DNA of 64,000 nucleotides. It comes from Aselliscus stoliczkanus (lineage: Eukaryota > Chordata > Mammalia > Chiroptera > Hipposideridae). The position numbers and the translations under genes are program-made. The stretch covers positions 96,215,187 through 96,279,186 of the forward strand of contig CM066732.1 in NCBI GenBank assembly GCA_033961575.1, given 5' to 3'. Of the stretch, positions 1 through 11,544 are shown in pieces; within the stretch, counting starts at the first letter, position 1, and the number at the start of each line of letters is the position of its first letter. A model generated the notes under the pieces. That model was not told the origin of the DNA. It made no database searches and was given only the letters and a program-made list of their open reading frames with translations.

Positions 1-340
1 CTACTCTATCTGCGCTATGCACCAAGTACAAAGGGGCATGACTTTTCTGGAGTGGTTGAGAAAGTCTTTCACAAAGAAAGTGGTATTTGTGTTGAGTCTT
101 AAAGGATGAGTTGGACTTTGCTAGGAAGAGCAGATCATTCTAAGCAAAACTAACAGCATTTACAAAGGCATGGAAGTATGGAAGCTGGTGTGTTATTGGA
201 GTGAGGGCCAGTGGAAGGTGGTGGGTTACAAGTGTTTGCTGATAAACTTAGGAAGTATTAGCTCAAGACCGCCCCCATCCACATCCCCATACCTATCCCA
301 TTCGCCATTTCTCTCTCCATCGTTTTCTGCTTTTCTGTAG
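1..340 (+). other. TYRO3: TYRO3 intron tail upstream of first visible exon
   Basis: No exon is seen here. The stretch ends in a pyrimidine-rich tract and the acceptor TTTTCTGTAG at 331-340. By exon count against the human gene (19 exons from memory) it is probably intron 6. Confidence 0.75.
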
Positions 341-518
341 GTGACACAGTCCCCGGGAGGCTGGGAGGTCCTGGCTGTTGTGGTCCCTGTGCCACCTTTT
401 ACCTGCCTTCTCCGGGATCTGGCGCCTGCCACCAACTACAGCCTCAGGGTGCGCTGTGCTAATGCCTTGGGGCCTTCTCCATATGCTGACTGGGTGCCCT
501 TTCGGACACAGGGCCTAG
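341..518 (+). CDS. TYRO3: TYRO3 exon (probable exon 7): end of FN3 domain 1
   Basis: Acceptor TTTTCTGTAG precedes position 341 and donor GTAAAG follows 518. It reads [11 protein letters not shown] to FRTQGL from the first base and leaves one base of the next codon (alanine). It includes the FN3 signature [15 protein letters not shown]. Confidence 0.95.
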
Positions 519-3500
519 GTAAAGGACTTACAGAGCAGAGTGGCTGGGCTGGGCTGGAGCGGGGAAAGGGCCATGTTGGCTCTAGTTCTGGATGGAGTTG
601 ACTGGGAGAGGACGCTACCTGAGTGAGCTTCATGCATCATTTGGCAAATACCGAGTGCCTGCAGCACACTTATGAACTAGATAAATCAGCCCTTCTCCCA
701 TGCAGTTCTAGTTCTAGTGGGTGGAGTAGAAAAGCAAAGGAGAAAAGACCAGATAATTAGTAACGAGAGTGCCCAAGGTGGTCCAGGAATACCCCCATAA
801 GGAGATCTGAGATCTGATTGATAAGGACGGAGCCATGTTTGATGGAAAATCACTGGAGGAAGTGGGAACAGTGAGTGCAAAGACCCCATGGTGGGAACTT
901 GCTTGGAGTTTTGTAGCCATTGCAAAGAGGCTGGCAGGACTGTAAAAGGGGAGAAGGGAGGGATGTGATGACTGATGCAGTCACCAAAGTGAGGAGGAAC
1001 ACTCGGCTTTTGGTGTGCTCCATCGCTCAGCCCTCCTCCCCAGGACATGGGTGAGAGCAGGTAGGACTGGGGGGCAAACTCTCCCCCCGCCTGTTGCTCT
1101 CTGAGCTGGTTAGTTCTTGGGAGTTGTTTCCAAAGGCCTGCCTGGAATAGTGATGGTGGGAATTGCAGGACTCTTAGCAACCTTCTCTCTTTGGGTACAG
1201 CCCCAGCCAGTGCTCCCCAGAAACTCCATGCCATCCGCACAGACTCAGGCCTCATCCTGGAGTGGGAAGAAGTGATCCCCGAAGGCCCTTTGGAAGGCCC
1301 CCTGGGGCCCTATAAACTGTCCTGGGTTCAAGACAATGGAACGCAGGTAAAGGGAGACCCAAGCCTCTACTCTGTAGGTGTATGAGTCCCCCCACAGGGC
1401 CCTAAGGCCTTTAGAGCTGCCGAATGGCTGTCCTTGGTGGGCTGGGCCTCCCACCACCCCAGGAAGTCCTTTGCTCCCACCTTTCCCTTCAGGCTGAGCT
1501 CCTTACTGAATTATGTCTCCTGGTAGGATGGCATCCAGTGGCCACTTTGTATGTAATAGGGAACACATTTCGGCACAAACTGGGGGAGGGAGCAGATAAG
1601 GCTTTCTGATCCCCAGCCAATCCCCTCCCGTCCCCCACCTCTGCATTCTGGGACTGAGCCTTGTTTGTGTTCAGGAGTGGCCTCTGCAGCCTAGAGCAGG
1701 AATGTGAGAACTCCTATCAGGCTGCGCTCCTGCAAAGCTCCAGAGTGTCCCTAGTCTCCTATGTTCCTAGCTACACTTTTTTTTTGCCTTCAGGCTGGAG
1801 GCCTTTTCCTCAGACTCGGTGTGGGATGGGGGCTTTTTCTGGCTACAGGGTGAGCTGATCGTGGAGGGGACCTGGGCCAATTTGACAGTCTGGGATCCCC
1901 AGAAGGACCTGACTGTGCGTGTGTGCATCTCCAATGCAGCCGGCTGTGGGCCTTGGAGTCAGCCACTGGTGGTCTCTTCTCATGACCATGCAGGTGAGGC
2001 CTACAGAGGGAAAGGATAGAGGGTTGGGGCTTTCAAGAGCACCCTAGACTGTAGGGGGGAGACTGGCTGCAACTTGACCTGTAATAGGCCTGAAGACACA
2101 ATGAAGCAGTTGAGGCTAGGGTTGATATTTCAACTATATCCCATTCTTCACCCCCTGCCTCAGAACTAGAATAGAAATCCCAGGTGATGCTGTAGGTCCC
2201 AAGAGCCAGGGCCTGTCACTGACCAGGTAGACGCTCTTGGGTCTTTTTTTGGACCCTCTTTCCACTCGGAAACTTCATTGACTTAAGGGAGTCTCTTGAC
2301 CAGGCTGTCATCAGAAAGTTCTAAAGGGACTCCTTGGTGTCAGCCTACCTCAAAACCCTGTCTCCCACAGGCCAGCAGGGCTCTCCCCACAGCCGCACAT
2401 CCTGGGTGCCTGTGGTCCTGGGTGTGCTGACAGCCCTGGTGACGGCTGCTGCCTTGGCCCTCATCCTGCTTCGAAAGAGGCGGAAGGAGACGCGGTTTGG
2501 GTAAGGGGTAGGGAGACGGAGGGAGAGGCAGATGGTGACTGAAGACCTTGGCGCTGACCCCAAGTCCTGGATTTCCTTTTAGGCAAGCCTTTGACAGTGT
2601 CATGGCCCAAGGGGAGCCCGCCGTTCACTTCCGGGCAGCCCGGTCCTTCAACCGGGAAAGGCCCGAGCGCATCGAGGCCACACGTGAGTAGTGGGAAATC
2701 ACAGGAGGGAAAAATGGGCCGTCTTATGCCCCGGTCCTCATTCCTTTTACTAATTCATCAATTTGACCAATAGGCCTGAACCTTGATGAGTCCAAAGCAT
2801 ACAGTGTGGAAGAGACACACAGACCTACTTTTGGGGGGGGTCACCGTCCTAGCGGTGGGAGAGCTAAACTAAGCTCACCTCTGCTCTGTGGGTGGAGTCG
2901 GGTAGAGGTGGCAGGCTGGGTTTGTGATCCGGAACCAGAGAGCTTCCTCTCCCTTCTCACCACCCCCTCCCCAACAGTGGACAGCCTGGGCATCAGCGAT
3001 GAACTGAAGGACAAACTGGAGGATGTGCTCATCCCAGAGCAGCAGTTCACCCTGGGCCGCATGTTGGGGAAAGGTAGGTGGTGTTGTGCAGGGATTGGCC
3101 TGAGTGGACTTTGCTGTGTCTCAGTGCATGAATGGAGTTTGCTGTATCTTGATGTATTTGGTTGCTCCCATCACTCTGAGGGTGTGGATTTGGGTCAGCT
3201 CCCATACACAGGATGTGCTTATAGACTCCTGAGTTAGGGACATTTAGGGTAGCTGTGGACGCGGAGTGCCAAGGAGTTAATCCCAGCATACTTTGCTTTG
3301 GCTATGGATGAGGTAGCCTCCTCCGATCGCTCCAGAGTCTAATGACTTTATGTCCCTACGGAGGGTCACCTGGGAGGGAAGGGGGTGAGGGACAGGAGGG
3401 CAAGGGAACTCACCATCATTTGGATTCATTCTCAGGAGAGTTTGGTTCTGTGCGGGAGGCCCAGTTGAAGCAGGAGGATGGCTCCTTTGTGAAAGTAGCT

Positions 3501-6500
3501 GTCAAGATGCTGAAAGGTGAGTAGAGAACAGGAGATGTGGAGTGAGGGCGTCATTTGGGAGGGTGAAAGGGGTGACTGATCCTGAAGCAGGCTCTGCTGG
3601 ACCCTGAGACTTTTCAAGGAGAGTTAGCACTAACTGGGACGCCATGTGTATTATCCATAAGCATGAAACCACATATTCGTGTCGCAGGCTTTGCTCTCTC
3701 TCGTAAGCAGTATCTGTCCTCTGGCCTCACTTAGGGTGATGAAAGCTGTGGTTGATTGAGCTGTGGGACTGTCCAAACCAAAAGGAAGGCATTAGCAAGT
3801 GGAGAAATTGTTGGATAGCATCACACCTATAGCAGGGTTTCTCCTGCTCTGGCCAGACTGTTTCCTGCTCCCCCTGGGTAGCCCAGGACATCTGAAGGAC
3901 AAGGCCTTGGTCCAGAACCAGGGGCACATCTTCCTTATTTCCTCCCTCCTACCCTTTTCTCCCAGCTGACATCATTGCCTCAAGTGACATTGAAGAATTC
4001 CTCAGGGAAGCTGCTTGCATGAAGGAGTTTGACCACCCACATGTGGCCAAGCTTGTTGGTAAGCCCCTTAAGCCCCTTCTTGGAGAAGCAGATATAAAAT
4101 AGGGCTAAAACTGTGCTCCCCTGGGGTGGGAGGGCAGCCTGTAGGGGAGAAATTTGGACTTACCTGGTGAATAAGCAGATGGCAAAATAGCCAGGAGGGT
4201 CCTGGCTGAAATCTGATCAGACTCCAAGTAGGGAGTTTGGTTGCAGGCCTGCACCAAAGATTTGCACGTGAAGACTGCTCATGTGAAGGGAGGAGGGGAC
4301 AGAGAAGAAGCTGCGGAGATCTGGGGCCAGCCAGAGTTCCTGGGTGGTCACCAGGCCAGTGTGGGCCTTGAGGGGTAAAAGGGAACAGAGCCAGGGCTAG
4401 AGATAGGACCCAGCAGGGGAGACTCCTGCAGACACCAGAGCTGTCCTTTGCCCTTTGTGTGCTCCTCTCCTGACTCTCCCTTGTTCTCAGGGATAAGCCT
4501 CCGAAGCAGGGCCAAAGGCCGTCTCCCCATCCCCATGGTCATCCTGCCCTTCATGAAGCACGGGGACCTGCACGCCTTCCTGCTTGCCTCCCGGATTGGG
4601 GAGAACCCCTTTGTGAGTGCCTGGGGTGGGAGTGGCCAGGAATTGGAAAGGAACAAAGACCCTGCCTGGGAGAGAGGTTGTGTGGGTGGGAGGGCCAACT
4701 GAGCTCCTTGGGGGAAGGCAGGCTCTGAGTTTCACTCTTTATGCTGGCAAGGCTTCCTTTTTCCTCACAACGCCCTGCAGGGAATTTTAGGCTGGGCAAA
4801 GGCCCTTTCTGGGAGAAGAAGACCCCAGATTGGGGGAGTCTTGATTCCTGGGTGCTCTGAAAGATTTGCCAAAGCTTCCTTCCTTGGGAAGTCCCTGTAT
4901 CCCCTTCCTTTCAGGGATGCTGAGGACAGTCTAGGCTTTCTGGCCGGGGAACCCCATTCGTCATGTGCTAGCTGGGTGCACAGATCCAGCCTGAGCTTGC
5001 CCTGTCTGCCCCCAGAACCTGCCCTTACAGACCCTCATCCGGTTCATGGTGGACATTGCCTGTGGCATGGAGTACCTGAGCTCCCGGAACTTTATCCACC
5101 GAGACCTGGCCGCTCGGAATTGCATGTATGTGAATTCTGGGTGTGTGTGTGTGGGGGGGGCAGGGAGTGGCTAGTGCCAGGAGGAGCTGGCTAATGATCA
5201 GCTTTTGCCTGGGGCAGTATCTGCTATGTGAGGGGACAGCTCAGGAGCAAAGACGCCCTGGCTTTAGTAAGGCTGCCAGCCTGGGGGAAGGCTAACCCTA
5301 TCTTTCCAATACCCCTCACAGGCTGGCAGAAGACATGACGGTGTGTGTGGCCGACTTTGGACTCTCCCGGAAGATCTATAGTGGGGACTACTATCGTCAG
5401 GGCTGTGCTTCCAAATTGCCCGTCAAGTGGCTGGCCCTGGAGAGCCTGGCTGACAACCTGTATACTGTGCACAGTGACGTGGTGAGCATGGTGGCACAAG
5501 GAGGCCCCGTGGTAATGCAAGTGGTGTGGCCTAGTGCGCGCGTACCTTTAAGATCCTCAGGGGCCCAGCCAGGCCTGCACCGTCGGGCCTTGGCTGCTTT
5601 GTATGAGGCCCCTGAGCCTCACGAAGCCTAGTGACACCTCTCCTCTGGTCTTGACTCTGTCCCAGTGGGCCTTCGGGGTGACCATATGGGAGATCATGAC
5701 TCGTGGGCAGACACCATATGCTGGCATCGAGAATGCTGAGATTTACAGCTACCTCGTCGGCGGGAACCGCCTGAAACAGCCTCCAGACTGTACGGAGGAC
5801 CTGTAAGTGCCCCCCGAAGGGGATTCTGGGTGGAAACAGGAATTTGGGGTTTCAGCTAATGGCTACCACCACAGCTGCTGGGTCAGTGGCAGCTCAGAAC
5901 CTCAATTGGACTTTTTTTTTTTTTTTTGAAATATCATGTCATTTTTTTAGAGGAAAGACTGACATTTACCCAAACTCCCTCTTCATTGGCACTTCCCTGT
6001 TTTCTTTCTCTTCCCCTTTCCCATCCCATATTTTCTTGCTCCAGCCTTTTCCTATCACTCTGTTTTCTCCAGTTTCCATGGAGAACCAAGGAACCCTGAG
6101 GGCAGAAGTTACAGGGATGAGCAGCAGTGCAGGTTTCCTCCCCACCCCCACTCCTGCTCAGTCTCCAGCTAGTCTAAGAAAACCTCCTAAGAAAGCTCTC
6201 CCTAAGAGGGCTGCACAGGGGCAAGGAATAAAACTGCTGCTCTATCACATTCCTTGCTTGACAAGGAGGGGGCCCTGGGGGCGGGAGGTTGGGTTCCTTT
6301 CTTGTCTTGGCCTCCTCTTGAGGGAGTGGATAACAAACTGAGATCCTGCGGAGAAGGGAACTGCCTTCTTTCCTTTCTGGAAGCCTGGAGCCCTCGGGAG
6401 TGGGGTGGGTGGTGATACAGCCACGACACAGGAGAGTATCATGGCCCCGTTGTGACTAGAAGACAGCATCACATTAGCTGGGCACTTTACGGGCATTCTT

Positions 6501-8397
6501 TCAGGTAATCCTCCTCTAACCCTATGAGAAAATGACTTATTATCCCTATTTTGTAGATGAGTAACTGGGATTAAAGAGGTTAAGTAACATGACCAATGTC
6601 ACAGAGCTATTCCGTGGATGAGTTGGAGATTTGAACCTAGACCCCTGTCATTTTAGAATATGTGCTTCTTAACCATGACACCAGCTGTTATTTGTCTGTT
6701 CTAGTGTTATTCCTCCACCCAATGCAAGCCTGTCTCCCCAGGCCCCCAGAGGTCCTTTTTATTAATACCAGCGGGAGGGAGTCCACAGTGATCCAGGGAA
6801 GAAATCTGCTCCCTATTTTTTGCTGTGGGGTTAGACCTCCAGATGTCCAAGGACATGGACAGATACAGGAAGGCTCGGCCTGAATGGTGGGGTCCTCTTT
6901 CTCTAGGGCAGTGGGTTTGAAGTGCTCCAAGCCTGGACTGTGGATAAGAGGAAAATCTGAGTGCACGAACCAGGCCCTACCCCTCCTAGTCATTCAGCTG
7001 AGCTCAGGGCATGGCGTGGGCAGGAAGCTTGGATCTCCCATTTGCTGCAGCCTGCCTGTGCTTTTGGAGCTGCAGAGACTTTGCTGGGCAGTGGAGACCA
7101 GTCCCTGGCTTAGTCTCCTGGGAGGGAACTAGTGTTGTCAATAGAGGGTGGGCGGACGCTGGCCTCCTAACTAGGCAGCCTGGTGGACGGGTGCCAGTTG
7201 GCTCCTGTCGCAGCTTTGACAATGTATCCCAGCCTGGCCCTGGCCCCATGGCCCTGGACCATTCCCACGGCCTATTTGGTGTCTGGCGTGATCGCCCTCC
7301 ATCATTGGGGGCCCTCTGTCAGAAGGGCTGGTGTGGGGGGCAGTGTTTGGGCCTCTTCTTGTATGCACAGGCCAGCGAGTCAAGCTGTCTCTATCTGACT
7401 GTTCTGGTGTCAGCCTGAGATATTCCCTGGGAATGGGATACGATCTCAGGGAATCTGTAATGCTCCTGAAATTGCATATCAAAAGTGTTCCAGCCAGGGG
7501 AAGAAGGCTGGGAGCTTTTCTCAGATTCTCACAGGTGTCCATGAACAAAGAGGATTTAAGACTGCCTGAGTGGGTGAGGATTTAGGACAAAGGATGATTG
7601 CTGAAACCCACATTCCAGTGTGTTCTGCTAGACAAAAACACTCCCAGCACCCCCTCCCAAGACAGCAGAGGAGGGACTCTGGAGCCACCCCACCTGGTTT
7701 TCAATAGCAGCTCCATCACTTTCTGACCTGAGTCAAGGTTCTCAACCTCTCTGTGCCTCAGTTTCCACACTGGTAAAATAGGGATCACTTATTTCAAAGG
7801 GCTGTTGTGAGAACTGAATAGAAAACATAAAATACTTAGAAGAGTGCATGATACATGGTAAGCCCTATACATGAGTGTGTTAAATAAATTTTTTTTAAAA
7901 ATCCTGGTTCCATATGATTAAGGGGCCTCCGCTTTTGAGGGAAGGACCATCCTTCCCCTTTCTTTTGATTCCTTATTACCTCCCCGCACTGTTCTGTCTG
8001 CCCCAGGTATGAGCTCATGTACCAGTGCTGGAGTGCCGACCCCAAGCAGCGCCCGAGCTTCACATGCCTGCGAATGGAGCTGGAGGACATCCTGGGCCAC
8101 CTGTCTGTGCTGTCCGCCAGCCAGGACCCCTTGTATATCAACCTTGAGAGAGCTGAGGAGCCTGTCGAGGGAGCTAGCCTGGAGCTGCCTGGTGGGGACC
8201 AGGCCAGTGGTGGGGCTGAGGATGGCAGTGGCATGGGGGCAGTGGGGGGCATCCCCAGTGACTATCGGTACATCCTTAGCCCTGGAGGGCTAGATGAGCG
8301 GCCCAGGCAGGGGGAGCAGCAGCCAGAAAGCCCCCTCAACGAGGCCCAGAGGATGATATTGCTGCAGCAAGGGCTACTGCCCCACAGTAGCTGTTAA
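341..8397 (+). CDS. TYRO3: TYRO3 receptor tyrosine kinase, 3' 13 coding exons (5' end off window)
   Basis: Spliced CDS 341-518, 1201-1346, 1849-1993, 2371-2500, 2583-2683, 2978-3073, 3436-3516, 3966-4058, 4491-4612, 5016-5125, 5322-5481, 5666-5802, 8007-8397. It encodes 629 visible residues. TYRO3 is a plasma-membrane TAM-family kinase (with AXL and MERTK) activated by GAS6 and PROS1; it restrains innate immune signalling and promotes clearance of dying cells. Visible order: end of FN3-1 (residues 1-59), FN3-2 (about 60-157), membrane span (about 171-192), juxtamembrane, kinase (about 257-520), C-tail. Kinase marks: GKGEFGSV loop (264-271), VAVK lysine K289, helix-C E307, HRDLAARN (392-399), DFG (412-414), activation tyrosines in IYSGDYY, and KWLALES, the TYRO3 form of the TAM signature. 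The human protein is about 890 residues, so roughly 261 N-terminal residues are missing to the left. All junction phases agree and no frame break was seen. Confidence 0.97.
1201..1346 (+). CDS. TYRO3: TYRO3 exon (probable exon 8): FN3 domain 2, first half
   Basis: Acceptor TTGGGTACAG, donor CAG|GTAAAG. It encodes [18 protein letters not shown] to WVQDNGTQ and ends on a codon boundary. NGT is a potential N-glycosylation site. Confidence 0.96.
1849..1993 (+). CDS. TYRO3: TYRO3 exon (probable exon 9): FN3 domain 2, second half
   Basis: Acceptor CTGGCTACAG at 1839-1848, donor GCAG|GTGAGG. It encodes [18 protein letters not shown] to VVSSHDHA. The first codon is GGT (Gly); I recall Asp here in human. 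NLT is a potential N-glycosylation site. The exon opens with G followed by GTGAGC, so the acceptor abuts a donor-like string. Confidence 0.94.
2371..2500 (+). CDS. TYRO3: TYRO3 exon (probable exon 10): transmembrane segment
   Basis: Acceptor TCTCCCACAG, donor TTTGG|GTAAGG. It holds the hydrophobic span [19 protein letters not shown] followed by the stop-transfer run RKRRKE, which places the C-terminal half in the cytosol. Confidence 0.96.
2583..2683 (+). CDS. TYRO3: TYRO3 exon (probable exon 11): juxtamembrane region
   Basis: Acceptor TTTTAG at 2577-2582, donor CACAC|GTGAGT. It encodes [17 protein letters not shown] to [10 protein letters not shown]. Confidence 0.95.
2978..3073 (+). CDS. TYRO3: TYRO3 exon (probable exon 12): kinase domain start
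   Basis: Acceptor CCCCAACAG, donor GGGGAAAG|GTAGGT. It encodes [18 protein letters not shown] to [10 protein letters not shown]; the glycine-rich ATP loop is split between this exon and the next. Confidence 0.96.
3436..3516 (+). CDS. TYRO3: TYRO3 exon (probable exon 13): ATP loop and catalytic lysine
   Basis: Acceptor CATTCTCAG, donor GAAAG|GTGAGT. It encodes [17 protein letters not shown] to VAVKMLK, including the beta-3 lysine. Confidence 0.96.
3966..4058 (+). CDS. TYRO3: TYRO3 exon (probable exon 14): kinase helix C
   Basis: Acceptor TTCTCCCAG, donor CTTGTTG|GTAAGC. It encodes [18 protein letters not shown] to HPHVAKLV; the helix-C glutamate is in FLREA. Confidence 0.96.
4491..4612 (+). 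CDS. TYRO3: TYRO3 exon (probable exon 15): kinase hinge region
   Basis: Acceptor TTGTTCTCAG, donor CCCTTT|GTGAGT. It encodes [18 protein letters not shown], then [18 protein letters not shown] and GENPF. It ends on a codon boundary. Confidence 0.96.
5016..5125 (+). CDS. TYRO3: TYRO3 exon (probable exon 16): catalytic loop
   Basis: Acceptor CTGCCCCCAG, donor TTGCAT|GTATGT. It contains [10 protein letters not shown] with the catalytic aspartate. The downstream intron carries a short GT/G-rich run around 5,142-5,160. Confidence 0.96.
5322..5481 (+). CDS. TYRO3: TYRO3 exon (probable exon 17): DFG motif and activation loop
   Basis: Acceptor CCCCTCACAG at 5312-5321, donor GACGTG|GTGAGC. It encodes [16 protein letters not shown], then [14 protein letters not shown] and SDV. 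The three activation-loop tyrosines are present. Confidence 0.96.
5666..5802 (+). CDS. TYRO3: TYRO3 exon (probable exon 18): kinase C-lobe
   Basis: Acceptor TCTGTCCCAG, donor GACCT|GTAAGT. It encodes [18 protein letters not shown], then [18 protein letters not shown] and KQPPDCTED. Confidence 0.96.
6480..6690. repeat. MIR SINE fossil in TYRO3 last intron
   Basis: It carries the MIR run: CTATGAGAAAATGACT, a GTAGATGAGTAACTGGG-like segment, AGAGGTTAAGTAACATGACC and GATTTGAACCTAGACC. Confidence 0.8.
7680..7885. repeat. MIR SINE fossil in TYRO3 last intron
   Basis: MIR-like segments TCAACCTCTCTGTGCCTCAG, TGGTAAAATAGGGATCA and GGGCTGTTGTGAGAACTGAA, ending near TTAAATAAATT. Confidence 0.85.
8007..8397 (+). 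CDS. TYRO3: TYRO3 terminal coding exon: kinase end and C-tail
   Basis: Acceptor CTGCCCCAG at 7998-8006; stop codon TAA at 8395-8397. It encodes [18 protein letters not shown], then [13 protein letters not shown], a Gly/Ser-rich tail and the TYRO3 end [15 protein letters not shown]. Confidence 0.97.
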
Positions 8398-9482
8398 CCC
8401 ACAGGCAGAGGGCATCTGGGGCCATGCGGCTGGCTCTGCTGGCTGCTGTGCTGGCTGACCCAGCCCTGTCTGACCCCAGCCCAGGCAGCAAGGCGTGGAG
8501 GCTCCTGTGGTAGTCTTCCCAAGCTGTGCTGGAAGCCTGGACTGACCAAATCGCCCAATCCCAGTTCTTCCTGCAGCCACTCTGTGGCTAGCCTGGCATC
8601 TGTTCAGGCCTTGGCTGGGTGGAGGTGGGCCAAGCCTGGTTGTCTAAACCCAGGCAGCTGGCAGGAGGGGGTGGTTATGTTTCCATGGTTACCATGGGTG
8701 TGGAGAGGAGTTGGGGGAGAGTACATTTAGCCCTGTGGGCCCCTACTCTCCCGGCTGAGCTGCCCCTGCTGCTTCAGTGCATGCATTGAACGGTCTCTGG
8801 CCTGGGGGCCCAGCTATGTCCATGCTTGGGCTTAAATGCCCAGGTTTGCCCCTTCTCACAAAGAGATGCCCTTGTATTATTCCGCTTTAGGTGAGAGTTG
8901 GTGAGGGGTTGGTTCAGTCAGGACCTAAGCCCTGTGGTAGGAGGCAGTGGGACACTCTCAGGTCTGAATCATCGTCACCTTCCTGATTACCCACCCTGCC
9001 TAGGCCAGGAGCAAAGTTCAGCTGACCAGGGTCAGTGAGGCATGCTGGATTACCACAGGCTACCATTTGCCCAGCTTCTAAAGGCAGTTCCTGAGCCTGG
9101 CAAGAGGAAGTGGTGCTGTAGGGCTTGCCCAGGAATGAGTGAGGCCAGAGAGGAATCCAGGAGCACCTCTTTACGCCCTCTTACAGCGAGCATGCTACCA
9201 AATCCCCAGATATCCTGACTAACAGAGGCAGCTGTGTCTGAGCCTAATCCTTCCATGCAGTGTCCCTCAGTCCCAACTGTCCCTTTAACTGGAGACCCTC
9301 TTCTGTCCCAGGTCTTCTGAGACAGAGAAAACAGGCCTGGTGGCTCATGTGGATGAGGGGCAGTTCCTGGAGCCTGGACCTCAGCCCTGGCTGGGGGAGT
9401 GCATGGGGTGGCCCTTGCTGATAGGGACATTTCCAAACCATTAGATGCTGTTTAAAAACAAATAAAATTGAAGACTGAAGAC
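8398..9482 (+). other. TYRO3: TYRO3 3' untranslated region
   Basis: GC-rich non-coding sequence runs from the stop codon to just past the AATAAA at 9461-9466. The cleavage site is inferred about 10-20 bases after the signal. The sequence then turns AT-rich and repeat-derived. Confidence 0.8.
9461..9466 (+). terminator. TYRO3: TYRO3 polyadenylation signal AATAAA
   Basis: Canonical AATAAA about 1.06 kb after the stop codon, with a GT/T-containing stretch (TTTGTCACTT, TTTACTTTGTT) downstream. Confidence 0.8.
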
Positions 9483-10419
9483 CCAAGGCTTTGTCACTTA
9501 AATGTTTACTTTGTTCCCAGATCACCAAAATGAAACATCTCTGCATAGAGAAAAGTCTGGAAAGACATATGCCAAAATGTTAACAGTTGTTATCTTTACA
9601 TGATGTAATTAAGGAGAATTTTTTTTTTTCCTTTGTGCTTTCCAATCTTACTGCATTGAGCACAAAATGCTTTTGTAATTAGGGAAAACCCCAAAGAATC
9701 TTATATTAAAGATAATACATAGTCATTGTAGACAATGAGGAAAATGCAGAAAATCATTTTTTAAAATGCCAAATACCTATATCCTACCACCTAGAGATAA
9801 TCACCATTAACCTTTTGAAAATGTAAATGTTTTTGAAAAACCTCTTTACCTTGGAATGAGGACAAAGAGACTGCTTTGGCTGTCTCCTACTCCTCTATCA
9901 GACTTCCTTCTATATGGGATATGGAGACTTTGTTCTCACCTTTACACTTGCCTGGAGCCAGGGGGAAGTTCTGGAAACAAGAGGGCAAAGAGAATGGTGA
10001 GTCTCTTGAGGATTACAAAATAGTATGAAGTTTGCTTCTAAGAGTTTCGACTGGAAAATTTTTAGTTTAGAAGCTTTTAGAGCAAGCTCATGGGAACAAG
10101 CAGCCGGAGACCTGAGAAACAGGTCCAGCTCTGTGCTGAAGGCTGTGGGAAGACTGGGCGGGGCAGAGAGGTATTGCAGTGCTGGCTGAGGGCAATGGAA
10201 TGGGGTGGGTGTTTCTGAAAGCAAATATCCTGAAAAACCTGTTTCTGGTACTCCAGATTCTGGTTCCCACGTGGATCATTAGACCTGAACTGATTTCCAG
10301 GGAAGTGGCTTTCAGAATGTTGCTTGCTGTGATTAGCGGTAACTACAGGTAATGATTATCGGTGAGGTAGTGTTTGGGAATCATTGATGGAGACCTGTAC
10401 TCTCAAAGAATTGTCCATT

Positions 10420-10570
10420 ACTGGTCTACTCTGTGCTAGGCAGGGTCCCTAGCATTTCATATATATTATCTCATTTAAGACAGGGAGCATTCCTCTAAGG
10501 TGGAATATAATTATCCTCTCAGAGGACAGAAATGCAATAACTTGCCCCAGGCTTGAAACCCACTAAGTCA
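10420..10570. repeat. MIR-like fossil
   Basis: TCTACTCTGTGCTAGGCAGG, TATATTATCTCATTTAAGAC and ACTTGCCCCAGG match the MIR layout. Confidence 0.6.
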
Positions 10571-10809
10571 AAGAGCAGAGCCTGCACCTCTTTTTTTCTC
10601 CCACCACTCCAGAGAACAAGCACCCTGAAGCTCTATTGTGATCATGTCATCTTTTGGGCGAATGCAATCAATAGTAGGCACCTTTTAAGATGCACAGTAG
10701 TTCTGACATGAGCTTAAATCCGTGTAGATAATTTTATCAGCTCAGTATCTTCCTCAAGCACTTTGGCCCTCCCATGGTCAAGGGGTTTGAGGTACTAGTG
10801 GAATTAAAA

Positions 10810-11110
10810 GAAAATCTTTTTGTTGAATACACACAAAAAAGTACACAAATCAGAAATATATAGTCCTTAAGAATTTTCACAAACTACTCTAAGTAACTAG
10901 CAACCAGATCAAGAAACAATATTACTAGCACTCCAAAAGCAATGGATGGGCCCTGCTCCTATCTCTCCCTTCTCCGTCCTCCCCAAAGGAACTTTTAACA
11001 CCATGGATCAGTGTAGCTTTTTGAAGGTTAGTATAAATGGAGTCATATAGTTTGGATTATTTTGTTTACCTTCTTTCACTTAGCAATTTGTTTTCCAGAA
11101 TCATCTAACC
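10810..11110 (-). repeat. Old L1 3'-end-like fragment
   Basis: It resembles the common reversed L1 3' region: ACAAATCAGAAATATATAG near the start and AGTCATATAGTTTGGATTA toward the end. The subfamily was not assigned. Confidence 0.45.
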
Positions 11111-11211
11111 ACAGCAATTTTTAGTGGTGGGAGTCAAAAAGAAGAGATGAATAGAATAGTGTTTTTGTTTTGTTTTGTGTTTCTTTGTTTTTTTTTTATT
11201 ATGTCCTCTCG

Positions 11212-11395
11212 TTTAGTGTTTCTCATACCTCAAACAAGAACCCCCAGACAAATCACCTTAGAATCTTGTTAAAATGTAGACTCTGATTCAGTAGGTCTGG
11301 GGTGGGGCCTGAGACTCTGAATTCCTAACAAGTTCCTAGGTGATACCTGGGCTGCTGGTCTAAGGACCACACTTGGAGGTGCAAACACTATGCTC
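11212..11395. mobile_element. MER5A-like hAT-Charlie MITE
   Basis: TTAGTGTTTCTCATACCTCA opens the element, followed by TTCAGTAGGTCTGGGGTGGG and GTTCCTAGGTGATACCTGGG. This is the layout of the short non-autonomous MER5A hAT family. Confidence 0.7.
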
Positions 11396-11544
11396 CATCA
11401 ATAATTTGAAAGTGTTCAGCAAGTGTTTGAAAATCATTCAATGACTGCAATATTTAATCATTTTAACAAAATAACACTAACGGAAAAGATTGGAACATCA
11501 TTTCTACATCTTAAAAACATGTAGTTACTTTTTCTTTATGTGTT

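Larger units (their letters stand above)
5803..8006 (+). other. TYRO3: TYRO3 last intron (about 2.2 kb) with two MIR copies
   Basis: It separates the C-lobe exon from the terminal exon. Apart from the MIR-like stretches at 6,480-6,690 and 7,680-7,885 I see nothing assignable, and the open frames inside it show no splice-consistent coding signal. Confidence 0.85.

Noticed and set aside
8374..9546. Minus-strand frames in the TYRO3 3'UTR
   Set aside because: Antisense frames in GC-rich UTR with no domain and no promoter evidence.
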